Part shown: in pieces, positions 45,080-58,022 of the stretch
Layout: the number at the start of each line of letters is the position of its first letter
How positions within the stretch are numbered: the stretch's first letter is position 1
Assembly (NCBI GenBank): GCA_021234535.1
Contig: CM037850.1
Location: 20,944,446-21,008,445 of the forward strand
Reading direction: 5' to 3'
Source: Stichopus chloronotus
Taxonomy: Eukaryota > Echinodermata > Holothuroidea > Aspidochirotida > Stichopodidae
Length of the DNA stretch: 64,000 nt
The notes under the pieces: model-generated
What the model was told of the DNA's origin: nothing
Database searches by the model: none
What the model saw: the letters and a program-made list of their open reading frames with translations, nothing else
Program-made: the position numbers and the translations under genes

Positions 45080-46130
45080 ACTCCTCCACTTTGAGAAACT
45101 GGGGAACTCGCTGAAGTGGTCTGAATATATCGGGACTTCTCCTGCAGAGCGCACTAGTTTGGCAAATTTCAGGAAGTGTATGCTGTATTACCTGTATTAC
45201 CCCTAGAGCAATCTTGTCAAATTCTGTTGTGAAGGAAACACTTCTGAAAGCCCATGAATTAGCTCCTGAAGAGTAAAGGCTGTAATTTCAGACAATTCAA
45301 GAAATTAAAACAGGAACATCAAACTTACTTGAATTTGCCAGAGGGAACAAAACATTGTTTGATCGATGGTGCACCACCAAATAAGTTTGAAGAGAATTTT
45401 AGAAATTGAGACAGTAAATGCTCGTGGAAAAAATCAAACGATATTTATTCCCGAAAATCAAAACACACTTTGGAAAGAAACGACTTCAAAGCAAGAGGTT
45501 GTAGCTGCCCTAGCTGATGATTATTCATTAACTCACAAAGGATTGTTTTACAGGTCAAAAACCAAAGTCAAGAGCAATCACCCCAAAATTCCTACACCCA
45601 AAAGGAGAAAATCAAGTCAAGGAACAGGATGTTAGGAAAGGAGGTGAGAAGAAGAACATGTGCAACTCATATCACGAGTCTTCAACGATCAAATGTTCAT
45701 ATTGTAAGAACGTGGGTAACATTACGGTGTATTGATGGATTTTAAAAGAGATTCTAAGTCCGAGAATGAGGGCACACTCACCCGCATGTGTGTGCAGCCA
45801 AAAAGGAACAAATAAACGGTGATCAAAGAGATTCAAAGTACCGAGCAAGTGCACCTGGAGAGGGACTTTCTACCATTTCTTTTCCCATGGTTTTGCATCA
45901 CCGATAGGTAAAGAAGACTGTCGTCAACCTGTCACAACCTTAGGGATACCATAGCAAGCCACTCAGTTATACTGGGGATTGTGTTACCATTCTCCACGAG
46001 AATTCCATTGGTAGATATCGAATGTCTTCATCAGATACCTCTCTCCGTAATATGTATCTAGAATCAAGCTTTGTCACTGGACCAGTACGGATTTGTTTTA
46101 GGTTGTGTACGGATTTGCATATAGTTTGGT
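45080..46130 (+). mobile_element. Decayed Ty3/Gypsy-type gag-protease relic
   Basis: Successive fragments in shifting frames follow the order of a retrotransposon gag-pro: EFARGNKTLFDRWC (45331-45372), ALADDYSLTHKGLF (about 45509-45550), a CCHC zinc-knuckle-like CSYCKNVGN segment (45694-45735) in which the expected His is Asn and the last Cys position is a stop codon, then LRDTIASHSVIL (about 45938-45973) resembling the aspartic-protease DTGA active site with the Gly replaced, and LESSFVTGPV. Several stops and frameshifts interrupt it. No RT or integrase and no LTRs were identified. It is an inactive relic. Confidence 0.6.
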
Positions 46131-46170
46131 CATAAGAACCATTCTTAGTTTGGTCGTAAGAACCATTCTT
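46120..46170 (+). repeat. 23-bp tandem duplication
   Basis: AGTTTGGTCrTAAGAACCAT + TCTT is present twice in direct succession, at the end of the gag-protease relic. Confidence 0.7.
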
Positions 46171-46576
46171 GTCGCATTACTACATCAAAAGTAAGTTTAT
46201 TTCACCGAAAAGGTGAAAATGCTTCTAAGAGGAACATGCAATAAGACTTGTATACCTCAGGGTATTCCCTAAAAAGTTCTCTTCAGATTCTTGGCCGTAT
46301 TGTTGCGTTAGATAGTGAGCCAGCGCCCACTCCCACTTTCACTTCCAACATCTTGTATCCTCATCGATTACAGTTGTTTATAAGTTTACTACAACTGTCG
46401 ATGATTGCATGACAAAGGAGAACTCGCTCTTGTACCGATAACCTTTGAAAATGATACCCACAAATTGAAGACAAAATAGATGCCATAGAATAGTATTTTC
46501 TTAGATGGGGAAAACATGAAAAGAGTGATGGTTGGTCTAGATCTGTGAGAGGGTTGTAAGAGAGGACTAGAAAGTG
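46171..46576. other. Intergenic DNA, nothing recognised
   Basis: It could contain further unrecognisable retroelement sequence, since stop-rich frames continue from the relic upstream. Confidence 0.3.
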
Positions 46577-46757
46577 CCATTTTTACACGAAAGTGACACT
46601 TTGTGTAAAAATGGTGTAAAAATGGTGTATTAGTTCACTTTTTACACTAAAAGTACGGACAAAATTACACTTTTGCATGGCACCGCCTACCTCATTACTG
46701 TCAATTGTTCATACGTGCCCACTTTTACACTTTTTTTACACCAGCTGTCACTCTCAC
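46577..46757. repeat. Palindrome and TTTTACAC-rich cluster
   Basis: 46577-46614 is a near-perfect palindrome (CCATTTTTACACGAAAGTG paired with CACTTTGTGTAAAAATGG). It is followed by repeated GTGTAAAAATGG, TTTTTACACTAAAAGT, ACTTTTACACTTTTTTTACA words. Possibly a nested or decayed MITE. Confidence 0.6.
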
Positions 46758-48930
46758 AAGATATACTATCCACCGTTTACAAATCACTTGCCCTCGGAGT
46801 CAAATCTATTAGGCCTGCATGGCTCAAAATAGCATAAATCATTGTTGTTATGGCAGTAGGGTCATACAGAGGGTGATGGTTTGACAGGTGGTATGCTTGT
46901 TCCACAGTTCGGCGTGTAAGTGGAATTCACACTGCGTCTGCTTATATGTGATTGTCTGAATGTTTTCTGTACTTGGAGACTATCTAGAAAGGTAATGAAA
47001 GTACGATTTAGGACTGCTACTATTTAAATTCATGTAATTTGTTTTTCCTCATCATCATTCCCGCACAAAAGTAAGTTAGAACTTTAATTTTGACGAAAAC
47101 GTTATCGCCCAATAGCCAACGTGTTTCAAAATTTCTTTCTTGTGAGCGGTTTTCCAAGCATAAACATCATCAGTATTCTATGTTTCTTCATGAAATCCAT
47201 TAGCTAAACGCATTCTGTGTCAAAGGTCTCTAAGTTTTGAAATAATATAGCATAAAGGGTAACACATTAAAAAGGTTACTGAAGTGTTTAAGCTTACCAC
47301 GATAGATCGGGAGTAAATGCTAATTGTACAGGATACATGGTTCGACTTGCAAGGAAAATTTGAATTTATAATTAACATATGGACTTTCAGTCATCCTGTT
47401 ATGCATCTTTCATTAGCAAAGAATACCCAATACGAAGAAGTTAATCAAGTTTCCAATATCATCTAAAGAACAAACAAATAAACTAACAATAAATAAAATT
47501 TACGGACACTTTGATAACTGCTTGTAATACCTTTGAAATTAACGTTTATTTAAACAATTATCTCAAAGACTGTTAATAAAAAAGGACTTCAGGTTAAGTG
47601 AACAGTCTTGACGAACCCTCATGACTAACACCACCCCCTCCCCACCTAGCCGGTGAAAAATTTGAAATAGGCAATGCAGTATATTCTATAGACAGCAGTT
47701 TTGAATATTCTATTTCCTTTTTTTTTTAAGTTTTCTGATCCAATAGAATCATTTGAAAATTAAGGAAGAAGAAAAATAAAGTGTTGCATGTAGGAATTTA
47801 AATCTAGACTGTCAAATCGTAATTTATGGCAAGGATCTTGTATACTCAACAATGCCATGGAGCGCCTTAAACATCGTATATTGTAGACTTTTTGAAGATT
47901 TGGGATTTTCATACATCTTAGCTTCCCCTCGTTCGGCAGAAATATGACACCTTGTGACTTCAATCCTGTCTTTTGGAGTATACATATGTATAATTCATGA
48001 ACTAAAATGAACTTACAATTTTAAGGATCAGCACTTCACAATCACATTCACCAACGTCTGGTTTTTACGTAAAAGGTTTCCAAGACAATTCACTAAAGTT
48101 TTAACCAGCTGGTATAATTGTTTGTCGTCGAATATCCATGTCACTTGACTAAGATTTGCAATTTAGCTGCAACCGTGCTGTCATTTTTCTGATTTAACCT
48201 GGACATGTCAATAAATAACTGTTGAAGGTGTATTTTACGAAAATAAGGCTGATGAATCTACATCTAACCTACACTCCAACGACTGACAAAAGAGCAGCTT
48301 AGTAGTAGTAGCAGTGCCAAAAAATCCCAGTGATAAGTCTGGTATAGCCCTAGGTAACATGTGGCTTACAGTCGCAGTGGAAATCACTAATGGTATAGCT
48401 TCAATACACCATTAACCCTTTTGAACAGAAAGGTGCTCTGTATTTATAACTAATATCCAAGGGCGGTTTCCTTGACGATATTTGGGAGAGCAGCAACTAA
48501 CCTTCGCAACAGGTGTTGGTCGGTACGGCCGGTTTCCGGTAGGCCTACAAACCTAAGGCGGATGGATGAGTAATACACGTCCGTTGTGCGGGCTATCTGT
48601 CAACCGGCAATAAATTTTGGAGTGTGGAATGTTGGAGGGAATTTTGGCAAGGAAACAACATGGCTAATATTTGGTTTAATATATGGATGGGCTGATTGCT
48701 ACAGTGTGGCTATTTTATTGCAGAGAATGCAGTTACGCTTAATTTAAGTCACAGATGCTGACCCATGTCTGCTCAGGCAATTAGTAAACTGATGTTGTTA
48801 TACAGCAAATTTCTTTTTCTTGGGATTTAAGAATATATAAGAATTTAATAAAGCAATGATGCCAGTAACTACATGTTCATCACAGTTTTATTGGCAACTG
48901 AATTTGGCGCCACGTCGATGGGGTCTACCC
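46758..48930. other. Intergenic DNA, no gene recognised
   Basis: AT-rich, with short simple-sequence bits such as TAGTAGTAGTAG near 48302. No supported exon, RNA gene or element. Confidence 0.4.
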
Positions 48931-49420
48931 GACATTCATAAGGTTCGTTAGTCAAACTGTGGTTTCAGAAAATTGTTTAGGTTTCGTTATTCATAAAAAA
49001 AATTCTGGCGCAGGTTCCAGGGTCATAAGGTCCCTTGTTCAATATAAAAAGAATGTAGTCTACAATAGCTCATAATTTACAGTGTTCCATGCTCATAACC
49101 GAGGCCAAAGTCCACTTTCTAGTTCGTCTTGGCACTCCATCTCCCTTGCCATGTTTCAGGTTAACCTCCCTGCTTCCTTGAGGAGGGGGGGGGGGGGGCT
49201 TGGCCACTTTGGGGGCAAATACTGCAGCATCACCAGTGTATAGTCCTCATAATTGTAGATAAAGTTTCCAGTATTATGAATTAGTAACCTTATTTTTATA
49301 ATGAATAACGAACCTTTTTTCGTATTATGAATATCGAATCTTTCATCACATAAACTAATAACGTGAACCTTATGAACAACAAACCTTTCTCTTAATTATA
49401 AATATCGAACCGTAGGTAAT
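48931..49420. repeat. Element flanked by inverted TTATGAATAACGAACCT motifs
   Basis: Plus-strand CATAAGGTTCGTTAGTC and TAGGTTTCGTTATTCATAA (48934-49000) are the reverse complement of a motif repeated at 49272-49416 (ATTATGAATTAGTAACCTTA, ATAATGAATAACGAACCTTT, ATTATGAATATCGAATCTTT, ATTATAAATATCGAACCG). A G14 tract lies between. Non-coding; probably a transposon with subterminal repeats. Confidence 0.6.
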
Positions 49421-52400
49421 ACTAACACATCTTCGGGCTAAGAGCCTTATTATTAACCGGCTTTCCCTATTACTGCTGCAAACATGGTGTGTGCCCGATG
49501 AGCGCTTTCAGATGAAATGAGAAATTAGCATAACACTAATTCATTTAATCCAGAGTGCTTAAATAATAGTGTCCAAACTTTACTTTTAACTTGCACTCCT
49601 TATAGACTGACTACTCTCAATCCCTCACTGTGACATGTTCCTATGTTTGTATGGATACGTTGTAATTTTCCAAAAAAGTAGACTAGCATTAAATATTAAA
49701 TTTTGAAAAACTAAAAAATCATCTACTCTCATCAAAAAAGATTAACACTCCCTTGGTGAAATGGGGAAACTTTACCTCTGTGATTCTGTCTACCAAATAA
49801 AACAAAAACATTAATTGTAATTTTTAAAGATACTGTATGATTTACCATGACTCTACAAATCTAAAGAGATTCAAAGAGATAAAGAGATCCACTGATCGTA
49901 TACCCACTGGCGTCACAAGGAGGGGATGGGGCAGGACGAAAGTGTTGTCCCAAAGAAATCTTGGGGACACGATGTGTTGTCCCCCCCCCCCCAAAAAAAA
50001 ATGAATGAGAGCAAAAGAGAAGACAAAAGGGAAGAGAGATATGTTGTTGGCCGGTAATGCGGAGTGTGGGGGGGTCAGGATGTAGGGGAGGGTATTTTGA
50101 AATCTTTGACTTCACAAGTGCAATCTCTTTTTGGTACTGAAAACTATGACAAGATTAAAATAGAAGGTTCACATGCAGCTTTTTGAAACTTTTCCCTGAT
50201 AATATATTACTTCAACTTGTGCTTATACTCTTATACTTAAGCTTGTAAATAGACTTAAAAATGGAAGCTAGATGCATATGTAATCCATACAATTTGAAGC
50301 TGACCTATTTCCTTTCTTTTTGTCAGTTCCGTTGATGAATCTCAACAATTTTGTGCCCTCAACCCACATTTAGCTGTTGTTAATCTGTCAGGATTACGTA
50401 AGAAGCATTAAAACGAAACTACCCATGACCCTATCATCGTTTAAGCTATTTACTAGAGATTAGAAATGCATCAGTTCTCACAATATCGACTGAGGCACTA
50501 GCTAAATTTTTCTTCATTCTTGCGTTTTGTGAAAATATTTGAAGGGAAAGGAATGGAAGCAAAGTCCCCCAACAAATCATAATTTCCGTACAAAAAACCC
50601 ACAAATTTTCTCTCGCTTTGCATTTTCCCACTCTGAAAAACAATGTTGTGGACGAAAAGCAGAAACTTTTCCGGCACCCGACTTAGGCCTATCTGAAAGA
50701 CATTTTGCGTTGTACGACTTTTTCTCATTTTGGAAATACATCTATCTGTACATAACTACCACATGTATGAAAGAAATAATCTGGAAAATAAACGTCACCA
50801 GCTTCAGTTTTCATGTTATTAAATTATGTTGCATTAACTGGAATCTTACATACTTACTTGACTTACATAGATCGACTGAATTATAATGAAGCCGTAATGT
50901 GATAACATTTTCACAATGAGTTTGTAATCCGTCTCCACCATATTCCTATACTCTCGTTAATTATAGATTTAAACTAGGGTAAAATATTGCGATATCTAGT
51001 CACAAATTAATATGTTAATTTAAAATCGAAAATGTGCAACATCACCCATAGTAACCCTAGTTTGCACTACTCTTATGCAGTTTTTAAGTAGGCTATGGAC
51101 CTATCTGTATATCAAAATCTTTCCAGTAGGGAACTCGAGAACCGAATGATATAAACATTCCGTAAAAAAAACTAACAAGATGGCCAGCATATATCTCTAG
51201 GCCGCCGTAGATTGTCGTTACGCTGGGTCTACAAGATACAGTATTTGTTATACCTTTATTGGTGCAGAAACGCTTTCGTTGCGTCTCAAAGGCATTCTCG
51301 ATACACTGTCGTAGAGGTCATTGGTACATGCATTCAGAAATTTCAGAGCACCAACCCCCCTTGAAGTATATATTATATAGGCTTCTTTGCAGTGCGTTGC
51401 ATCTGACAGCTGCAATTTTCAGAAATTGCATTTCTCTGGATGTAGTGGAGTCCTGACAAGGCTACAAACTAATTACTGACACACAGTGTTACGCTATACA
51501 GGACTTTTCATGTTACTACAGTGCACAAGATGTTCCATGTATTTTCAGAGGAAAAAATGTGAAAACGTCTTTTGCGCTCCCTACATTTGACTAGGGCATT
51601 TTTTTTTATAGTTTTTTCTCTATCTCCAACATTTCTATACTTCATTTCAGAAAATGCCTTCATTCCGTGTATGGCAACTGAATCTCCTTGCAAGGGCACA
51701 TGATTATAGGCTGGGTGGTGATGAAAAGAACACCTCAATTAGGCCTATAGAGTATGACAAAAACATTTCAATTATTCCAGATACGTTGAAACCCGAATTA
51801 ATTGAGAGACTTGAGTAGTAGGCACACCACCAGGTTTAATCATCAAACACCATAAACGTACATAAACTTAAAAAAAATATGGGTGAGGGGAGGGGGGTTG
51901 GAGAAGACGGTGGAGCGCTTATTAGACAGTCGAGGATAGCATAAATTTTATTTGATATTGGCAACTTGGCATGACTATTCCAACTTTGCAGAACCTTGAC
52001 AGATCATTTTTTGTCCATCTGGAGCTCCGCCGAAATCATGGTGGCGCTCCGCTTTGTCGCCCACATTACCCCCCCCCCCCCCGTCCAAAATCCTGGGTGC
52101 CCCACAGTAGAGTGATAGTGGTGTATACAGTGTATTTCCGCAATACACTGTAACTTGATCCAGTCCCGAAAACATCATTGTGACGCCACTGGAGCAAAAA
52201 GTGAGGCTAGCCTCAAAATTTGGCAACTCTGGCAACTCATACCTGCCCCCCTCTCTCCCTTCCGAAATGACCCCCATACGCTTAGGCTTATGCCTTGTGC
52301 CTAAAGGATGTTATCAATACCATTCACATCTGCTATATTACAGTTATAATGTCAAAAGTAATGCAAGAAACATTAATTAGTTTCAAAGAAAAATTTCCAT

Positions 52401-53310
52401 CCTAGGTCCGTTTAACGGTGAGGTGGGTGCCTGGGGGAAGGAAACTGTGCAATATGGAGAAAAAAGCCTGACTCGTAAAGTTTGCTTGCACAGTACGGTG
52501 CAAGTTTCAAGGAACTTCTTTGTTTGTAAATTGGTTATATTGTCAGTCGCTGTGACCGAGGTGATACTCACTTTCGTAAGTCTAGTTGAATTTGTGGATT
52601 GACAACTAGACTCGAGTTCTTTGTACTGTATCACATTTTACAAATATTGTTCAAAGCAACTGATACGAAGACCCAACTCATGCAAGTCACTCACTTTCAG
52701 TTGGCTTGACACTGTGTTTTCCATGTAAATGAAAAGCAGTTGTGTTGCACAGTGACAGTCTTTCGTTTGTTAAGCCTATATGTGCTTCCTCTTAATTACT
52801 TTATTATTGGATTTCACACTGGTAAGTTTTTGAAAGAGAAAAAATATGGGTCCAAACTAAAATCGTCTCTGTGTATAAAATTCTCTATTGTCCTTGAAGT
52901 AAAGGTTAAACAAACAAAGGATAACATAAGACATATCATATGAGTTCATATCTTGACACCACAAATTTACATACTCATTTATATTTATTCATGATGCAGG
53001 TGTGAGACAGGAATTTGCCTGTTAAAATGTCAATACTGTATAGATTTTGATGTAATTTATGGTTTTTAGCATTCTCAATGATCAATACACGCAATACTTC
53101 AAAAGGTCACTTTCATGTCACATGACATTCTAACTAAGCACTCTGTACTTCCTACTATAGCTTTTTCACAATTTTTAGGGACTCATTGAGTTGGTTAAAA
53201 AATTAATGACATCTGGTCACACATGTTAATTATTATTGATGCACTGATGATAAATGATTCAACTAAGGGATCCTGAAGATATGAGATACAACTGAAGCAA
53301 AACAGTTACA
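49421..53310. other. Intergenic DNA, no gene recognised
   Basis: Includes C12 (49981-49992) and C14 (52069-52082) tracts beside CACTGGCGTCACAAGG (49907) and its inverse CATTGTGACGCCACTGGAG (52176). These suggest fragments of CAGTGGCGT-ended elements like the one at 7669, but no complete pair of ends was found. Confidence 0.35.
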
Positions 53311-53581
53311 TTGATGAAAACCAGTTTTGGCAAATCATGTTGGGAAATTTGCGGTTCTTACTCTGAGCTTCTGCATAATGAACATGCAACAATACAGGTC
53401 ACACTGAGAAAGTATACTGATACTGAATATTCAGTCAAAATCTCAGGATCACTGACGCAGCAATATGAAAATGATGTGATCAGTTTGAAGGTTACTTGTG
53501 AGTACAGTGATTCCTTTAATTAAAATCTGCAATTCTCGATACCGACCAACGAGCGACGTCTTGAGTAGTATGTTTTTGATA

Positions 53582-53857
53582 CACCTGTCCTCACAAAATA
53601 CACATAATGTGCTAAAATCATGTCTCGAAAAGACCTTTTATGGATGACAGAACATCACGTGATATCCAGTCCAGATATACCATAAAGGTTAGGGTACGTT
53701 CCTGATTTGATCATATGATCATGTTTATCCCATCTCGAGAGGTACCTACCCTAACCACTATGGCATATCTGGCTATCAAGTCATGTTCTATCATGTAGGA
53801 AAGATCTTCTCGAGACATAATTTTAGCACATTATGGAAATTCTGTGAGAACTAGGTG
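53582..53857. mobile_element. Full-length palindromic MITE (about 276 bp)
   Basis: The left arm (CACCTGTCCTCACAAAATAC, ATAATGTGCTAAAATCATGT, CTCGAAAAGA, GACAGAACATCACGTGATAT, CCATAAAGGTTAGGGTA) pairs with the right arm (TACCCTAACCACTATGG, ATCAAGTCATGTTCTATCAT, TCTCGAGACATAATTTTAGC, ACATTATGG, CTCTGTGAG-like end, CTAGGTG). The arms are about 120 bases and the centre holds TTTGATCATATGATCATG, itself palindromic. No coding sequence. Confidence 0.85.
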
Positions 53858-56800
53858 CTTCCCATCGGCTTGTACGAAGATCGCACACGGTTGATTTGAA
53901 TGAATGCTGTCAACCAGCACATATCGTATTTTACAGCTTGTAGCGTTGTGTTCGGACAGCTTGAAATCATATGACAGAATTAACCATCTTAAACCTAATT
54001 GTTTTCTCAGATTGCCTGAATGGTGCAATTAAAAGCCCTATTAAACTTGGCATGAAATTTCTCTAGGCAATCACTTTAACACATTTATGTAAAGACATAC
54101 TAGGGTGATTATACTGGCCAGGGTGATATATTCAGATATGACAGGTAAAGACAATTTTTACATGGAATGTTTGTTCAATCTATTTCCGACTGTCTTTTTG
54201 TTCTTTTTTCTTTCAAATTCACGATGAAGACATTTAAGTTATATATTCGTATATATGATGCTACAAAAATGAGTATACTTTCTTTGATTCAAACTATATC
54301 AGCTTTGAGAGTCTGCAAGTAGAAAAAATTTCGTAGAGAATACAGCAGATTATGTAATTACAGAAAAAAAAAAACAAAAAAAAACTGCAGCACCGTCAAA
54401 GTGAAACTCACAGAATCCTTACTCTTGTTCTTTAGCAAAGTCTTTTCTTTTCTTTAATTTGTAACTTTGACAAAGTCTCACAGAAGTGATAGACGTATAT
54501 TTATCGGCAAACATTGTTTTCGTTCCGTGTGAAGGTGCAAAGCTACAGGTGTAGTTTGGGAATCCTCCAAGAAAATAGGGATGTTAGATAAACGAGATGC
54601 GATGTGATTTCTAAGGTGCGATTGCTGAGATGTCATTTCCCATCATCTGGAAGTAAATTCTTCGTATGGATTTGCTCATTTTGGAAACAAACTCGCTAGT
54701 TGTCGAAAGGGAGGGGGGAGGGGGTTGTGCTGATTCATGCGCCCGACGTCTCTCCCATCTGGATAACAACTCCGTGATTACTGACTAATCATACGATTCA
54801 ATTTGAGTTTTGAAAATTTTTGACTCGACATATTGATTGCACAAAGCCAATACCAGTCAAGATCAACTATATATTCAGATTTCAAAACAATTGGATGTGA
54901 AACTCGACTAATTATAAGCCTTCTGTTTAGCTCCGTTCGAAATCCTCACACACTTATTTGATATCAACTCAGTGAGCCCCTTTAAGATTGCGTGACATTT
55001 TGTACATCTTCTTTCACAAAAACATCGATATGATATCTCCTATGCTAACGGGTTGCCTTAATTAATATAATGAAGATGTAAAGACACTGGAAATTTGGTA
55101 TAGATTTAGGCATTAAATCTTACATGGAGAGACAAACTATCGTGAATTCAAATTCGGACGCAGATAGAAGGATGTCGGATATTAACAAGGAAAGGAAACA
55201 GACCCTGTAGAAATGTTAAGATGTTGCGAAATTAGATTCTAACAATACGGAGTATGAAAAATAACATCTGGAAGACCCCTCGAAAGCTCCGTAGTATGAA
55301 TCACAGTCGGCCCCTATTAGGCTATCGCTCTAGTATTTTTATCATAACTTATGGGGGGAAACTGCTGCTACAGTAGCTTTTAAGATGCATCGCACATGCA
55401 ACGTTTATTTTGGGTGTTGGTGAGAATACGGAGGGTTTTCAAACATATTTGGATAGAACTTACTTTGGGATTTGGCTTGTAAATTTTGGTTGTAATGCAT
55501 TTCAGTTTGAGTGTAATGGATATCAGTTTGTTAGGTAATCATACATATAGAAATGACTACGTATCATTTTACCCCATATTCCCACAGTTCCATAACCCCT
55601 TCACTTTGGATCAAGAGACACACATATCGAAATACAAAATATCAAAATAATGATTACTTTACGAAAACAGCAGTATATATAATTTCATTCCCTGAGTGAC
55701 TGGACATTCTATCCAACTTTCAACGATACGATGCCGAATTGAGTAGAATGTTCATCTTGCCTTTCTGAACCCTACATATGGACAAAACGGCATTTCCATG
55801 GTGTATATGTACACAGGCCTGAAATAGGGATGCTTTGTAATTCCCGAACGTATGTGAAAAAAAAAAGTCTATGGAAGATTGTAAGACACATCGGATGTAT
55901 TGCCATTTTGCAAAAATGTAATGATTTATGTACCTCTTATTTTGTTTCTTGGGAGCATCTTCTGATGTCATGTGCTAGACTGATATATGAGACATTTTAA
56001 CTTGTACTTCAGGTTTTCTGACTATCGTCCTGACAATATTTGTTTTCGTGGGTAGGACACCCAGCACCATCCCCTCCACTTTTGCGGCAGCCATGACAGG
56101 ATAAAAGAAAGGTACTTGAAAGAAATCCTACTACAACATCATTTTTCCCATTTAGAAGAAACAGGCCTAAATTACTATCATTTGTGTTTCTGCGTGCCTT
56201 CTAATGTTGGACCTAGGTATTGGATCAGTGTGGACCTCTCAGACACCCCTTCCCCTTTTTTCGCTTTGACGGATGTGATAGAACTGGTGAACAGTTGTGG
56301 GTTTATAAGACCAATATTTTCTATGCTGTGCATCGATGACATCATTATTTAATTTTTCAAGATCTTAAAATTAATATTTCATCAAGAAATAATGAAAAAA
56401 GAAAATATTTTTTTAGGAAATAGAAATTCCTGGAGATAGTAATTCAGTTTCTTTCTCTTATTAAAAGTAGCACCATTTTTGCACCATTTCCACCCTACAG
56501 AAGCAAAAATTTCCCAAAGGGAACGGGGACACCCTTCCCTAAATCTCCAGGCTCATAGGACGACGATCGGTCAATGTTTTGTATCACGACAGCCTGCAGA
56601 CAAATCAACATTCAAGTCCAGACAAACTCAGGCCAAATTAATCGTGTCATTCCAAAATGGGAAATTAATCCAAACAATAACCCTGAACACTTTTGGCGAA
56701 AATTCTAATGTAAGGAACTTCCATTGGAGTATCGGTTCGTATAATAAACACAACGTAGAAGTTTTGCAAAAATTCGGTGCCTTTTTTGTGTAAAACAACT

Positions 56801-57231
56801 CAAATTATTGAAAGTTTGTCAGCAAAAAAAGGAATTGGCATAAACAACCGTTGTCTTCCCGGTTGTATCAAATGGAAGATAAAGATTTAAAATTCAAAAG
56901 AGAGAAACTATAAAATGCACTAGTCATAGACAGACATGCCACACAATCCCTAAAACAAGTAGGGCTTGCCATGTTTTAGTTGCAGGTTTCTCGAACCAGG
57001 AAAAAAATTATCGTAATTTATTATGCAGTACTTCTCGAAGCACTTTCATCTTAAAGAGATCAAAGGAAAACGTGGGGGTGGGGGGGGGGGGGTGTGGAGG
57101 AAGCACAACCATACCGATTATTTTGTGAAAATGTTGAAGCGTGGGAGTACACGATAATGTTACGCAATGCTGATAATGTTGAGTATATGATAAATATACG
57201 ATAAGTGCAGGTAGTCAAGTTTCACTTCTAG
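53858..57231. other. Intergenic DNA, no gene recognised
   Basis: Poly-A-rich tract near 54363-54385 and a G13 tract at 57080-57092. 54945-54990 (AAATCCTCACAC, GATATCAACTCAGTGAGCCC) recurs in diverged form at about 60890-60930, so a dispersed repeat is likely. Confidence 0.35.
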
Positions 57232-57654
57232 TTGAAATTAATATTCAAGAAAAGCTACTGGCAATGTTGTAGCTGTGGACAAAAATTGTCCAATGTCATT
57301 TCACAATGTGTAATACATCTCTTTGAAAAGTTTAAGTTATTTCATGACATCACCTGTGATACTGTCTGGCTGGTTTATCTTGTTAATTGTTTGGATTGTA
57401 TGAAACAGTATGTAGGAGAAATAGGAGGGGAGCTGAGGATTAGACATCGTGGGCATAGACAGGAAATGCGTAAAGCCAATACACCCCTTGGTAAACATTT
57501 TCAGTCTTGTAAGAATTTTGAGCTCATAGGAATTAAAAAGCTAGTGAACAATACCAAGAAGATTAGGGAAGAAGTTGAGCTTAAGTGGATTTATCGCTTG
57601 AATACGTTTGCTCCGGTAGGCCTGAATGTTAAAAGAGTCACCCATGACTTTTGA
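57232..57654 (+). mobile_element. Penelope-like element, GIY-YIG endonuclease fragment
   Basis: The 140-residue open frame carries the GIY-YIG endonuclease layout seen at the C terminus of Penelope-like retroelements: VYLVNCLDCMKQYVG (GIY...YVG), LRIRHRGHRQEM (catalytic Arg and His region), PLGKHFQSC, LIGIKKL, then KIREEVELKWIYRLNTFAPV (catalytic Glu, W-I-x-x-L-N-T) and GLN before the stop. A Cys pair (CCSCG) precedes it. The reverse transcriptase is absent, so the copy is 5'-truncated. The 3' flank includes TTTCGAAACGTCATG, and GAAACGTC is common in the 3' regions of these elements. The frame is intact, so the copy may be young. Confidence 0.75.

Positions 57655-58022
<368 letters not shown>

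Noticed and set aside
53311..53523. 70-residue frame with strand-like alternation (ATIQVTLRKYTDTEYSVKIS)
   Set aside because: It looks somewhat protein-like, but there is no acceptor/donor pair in a consistent phase, no neighbouring exon and no family recognised.
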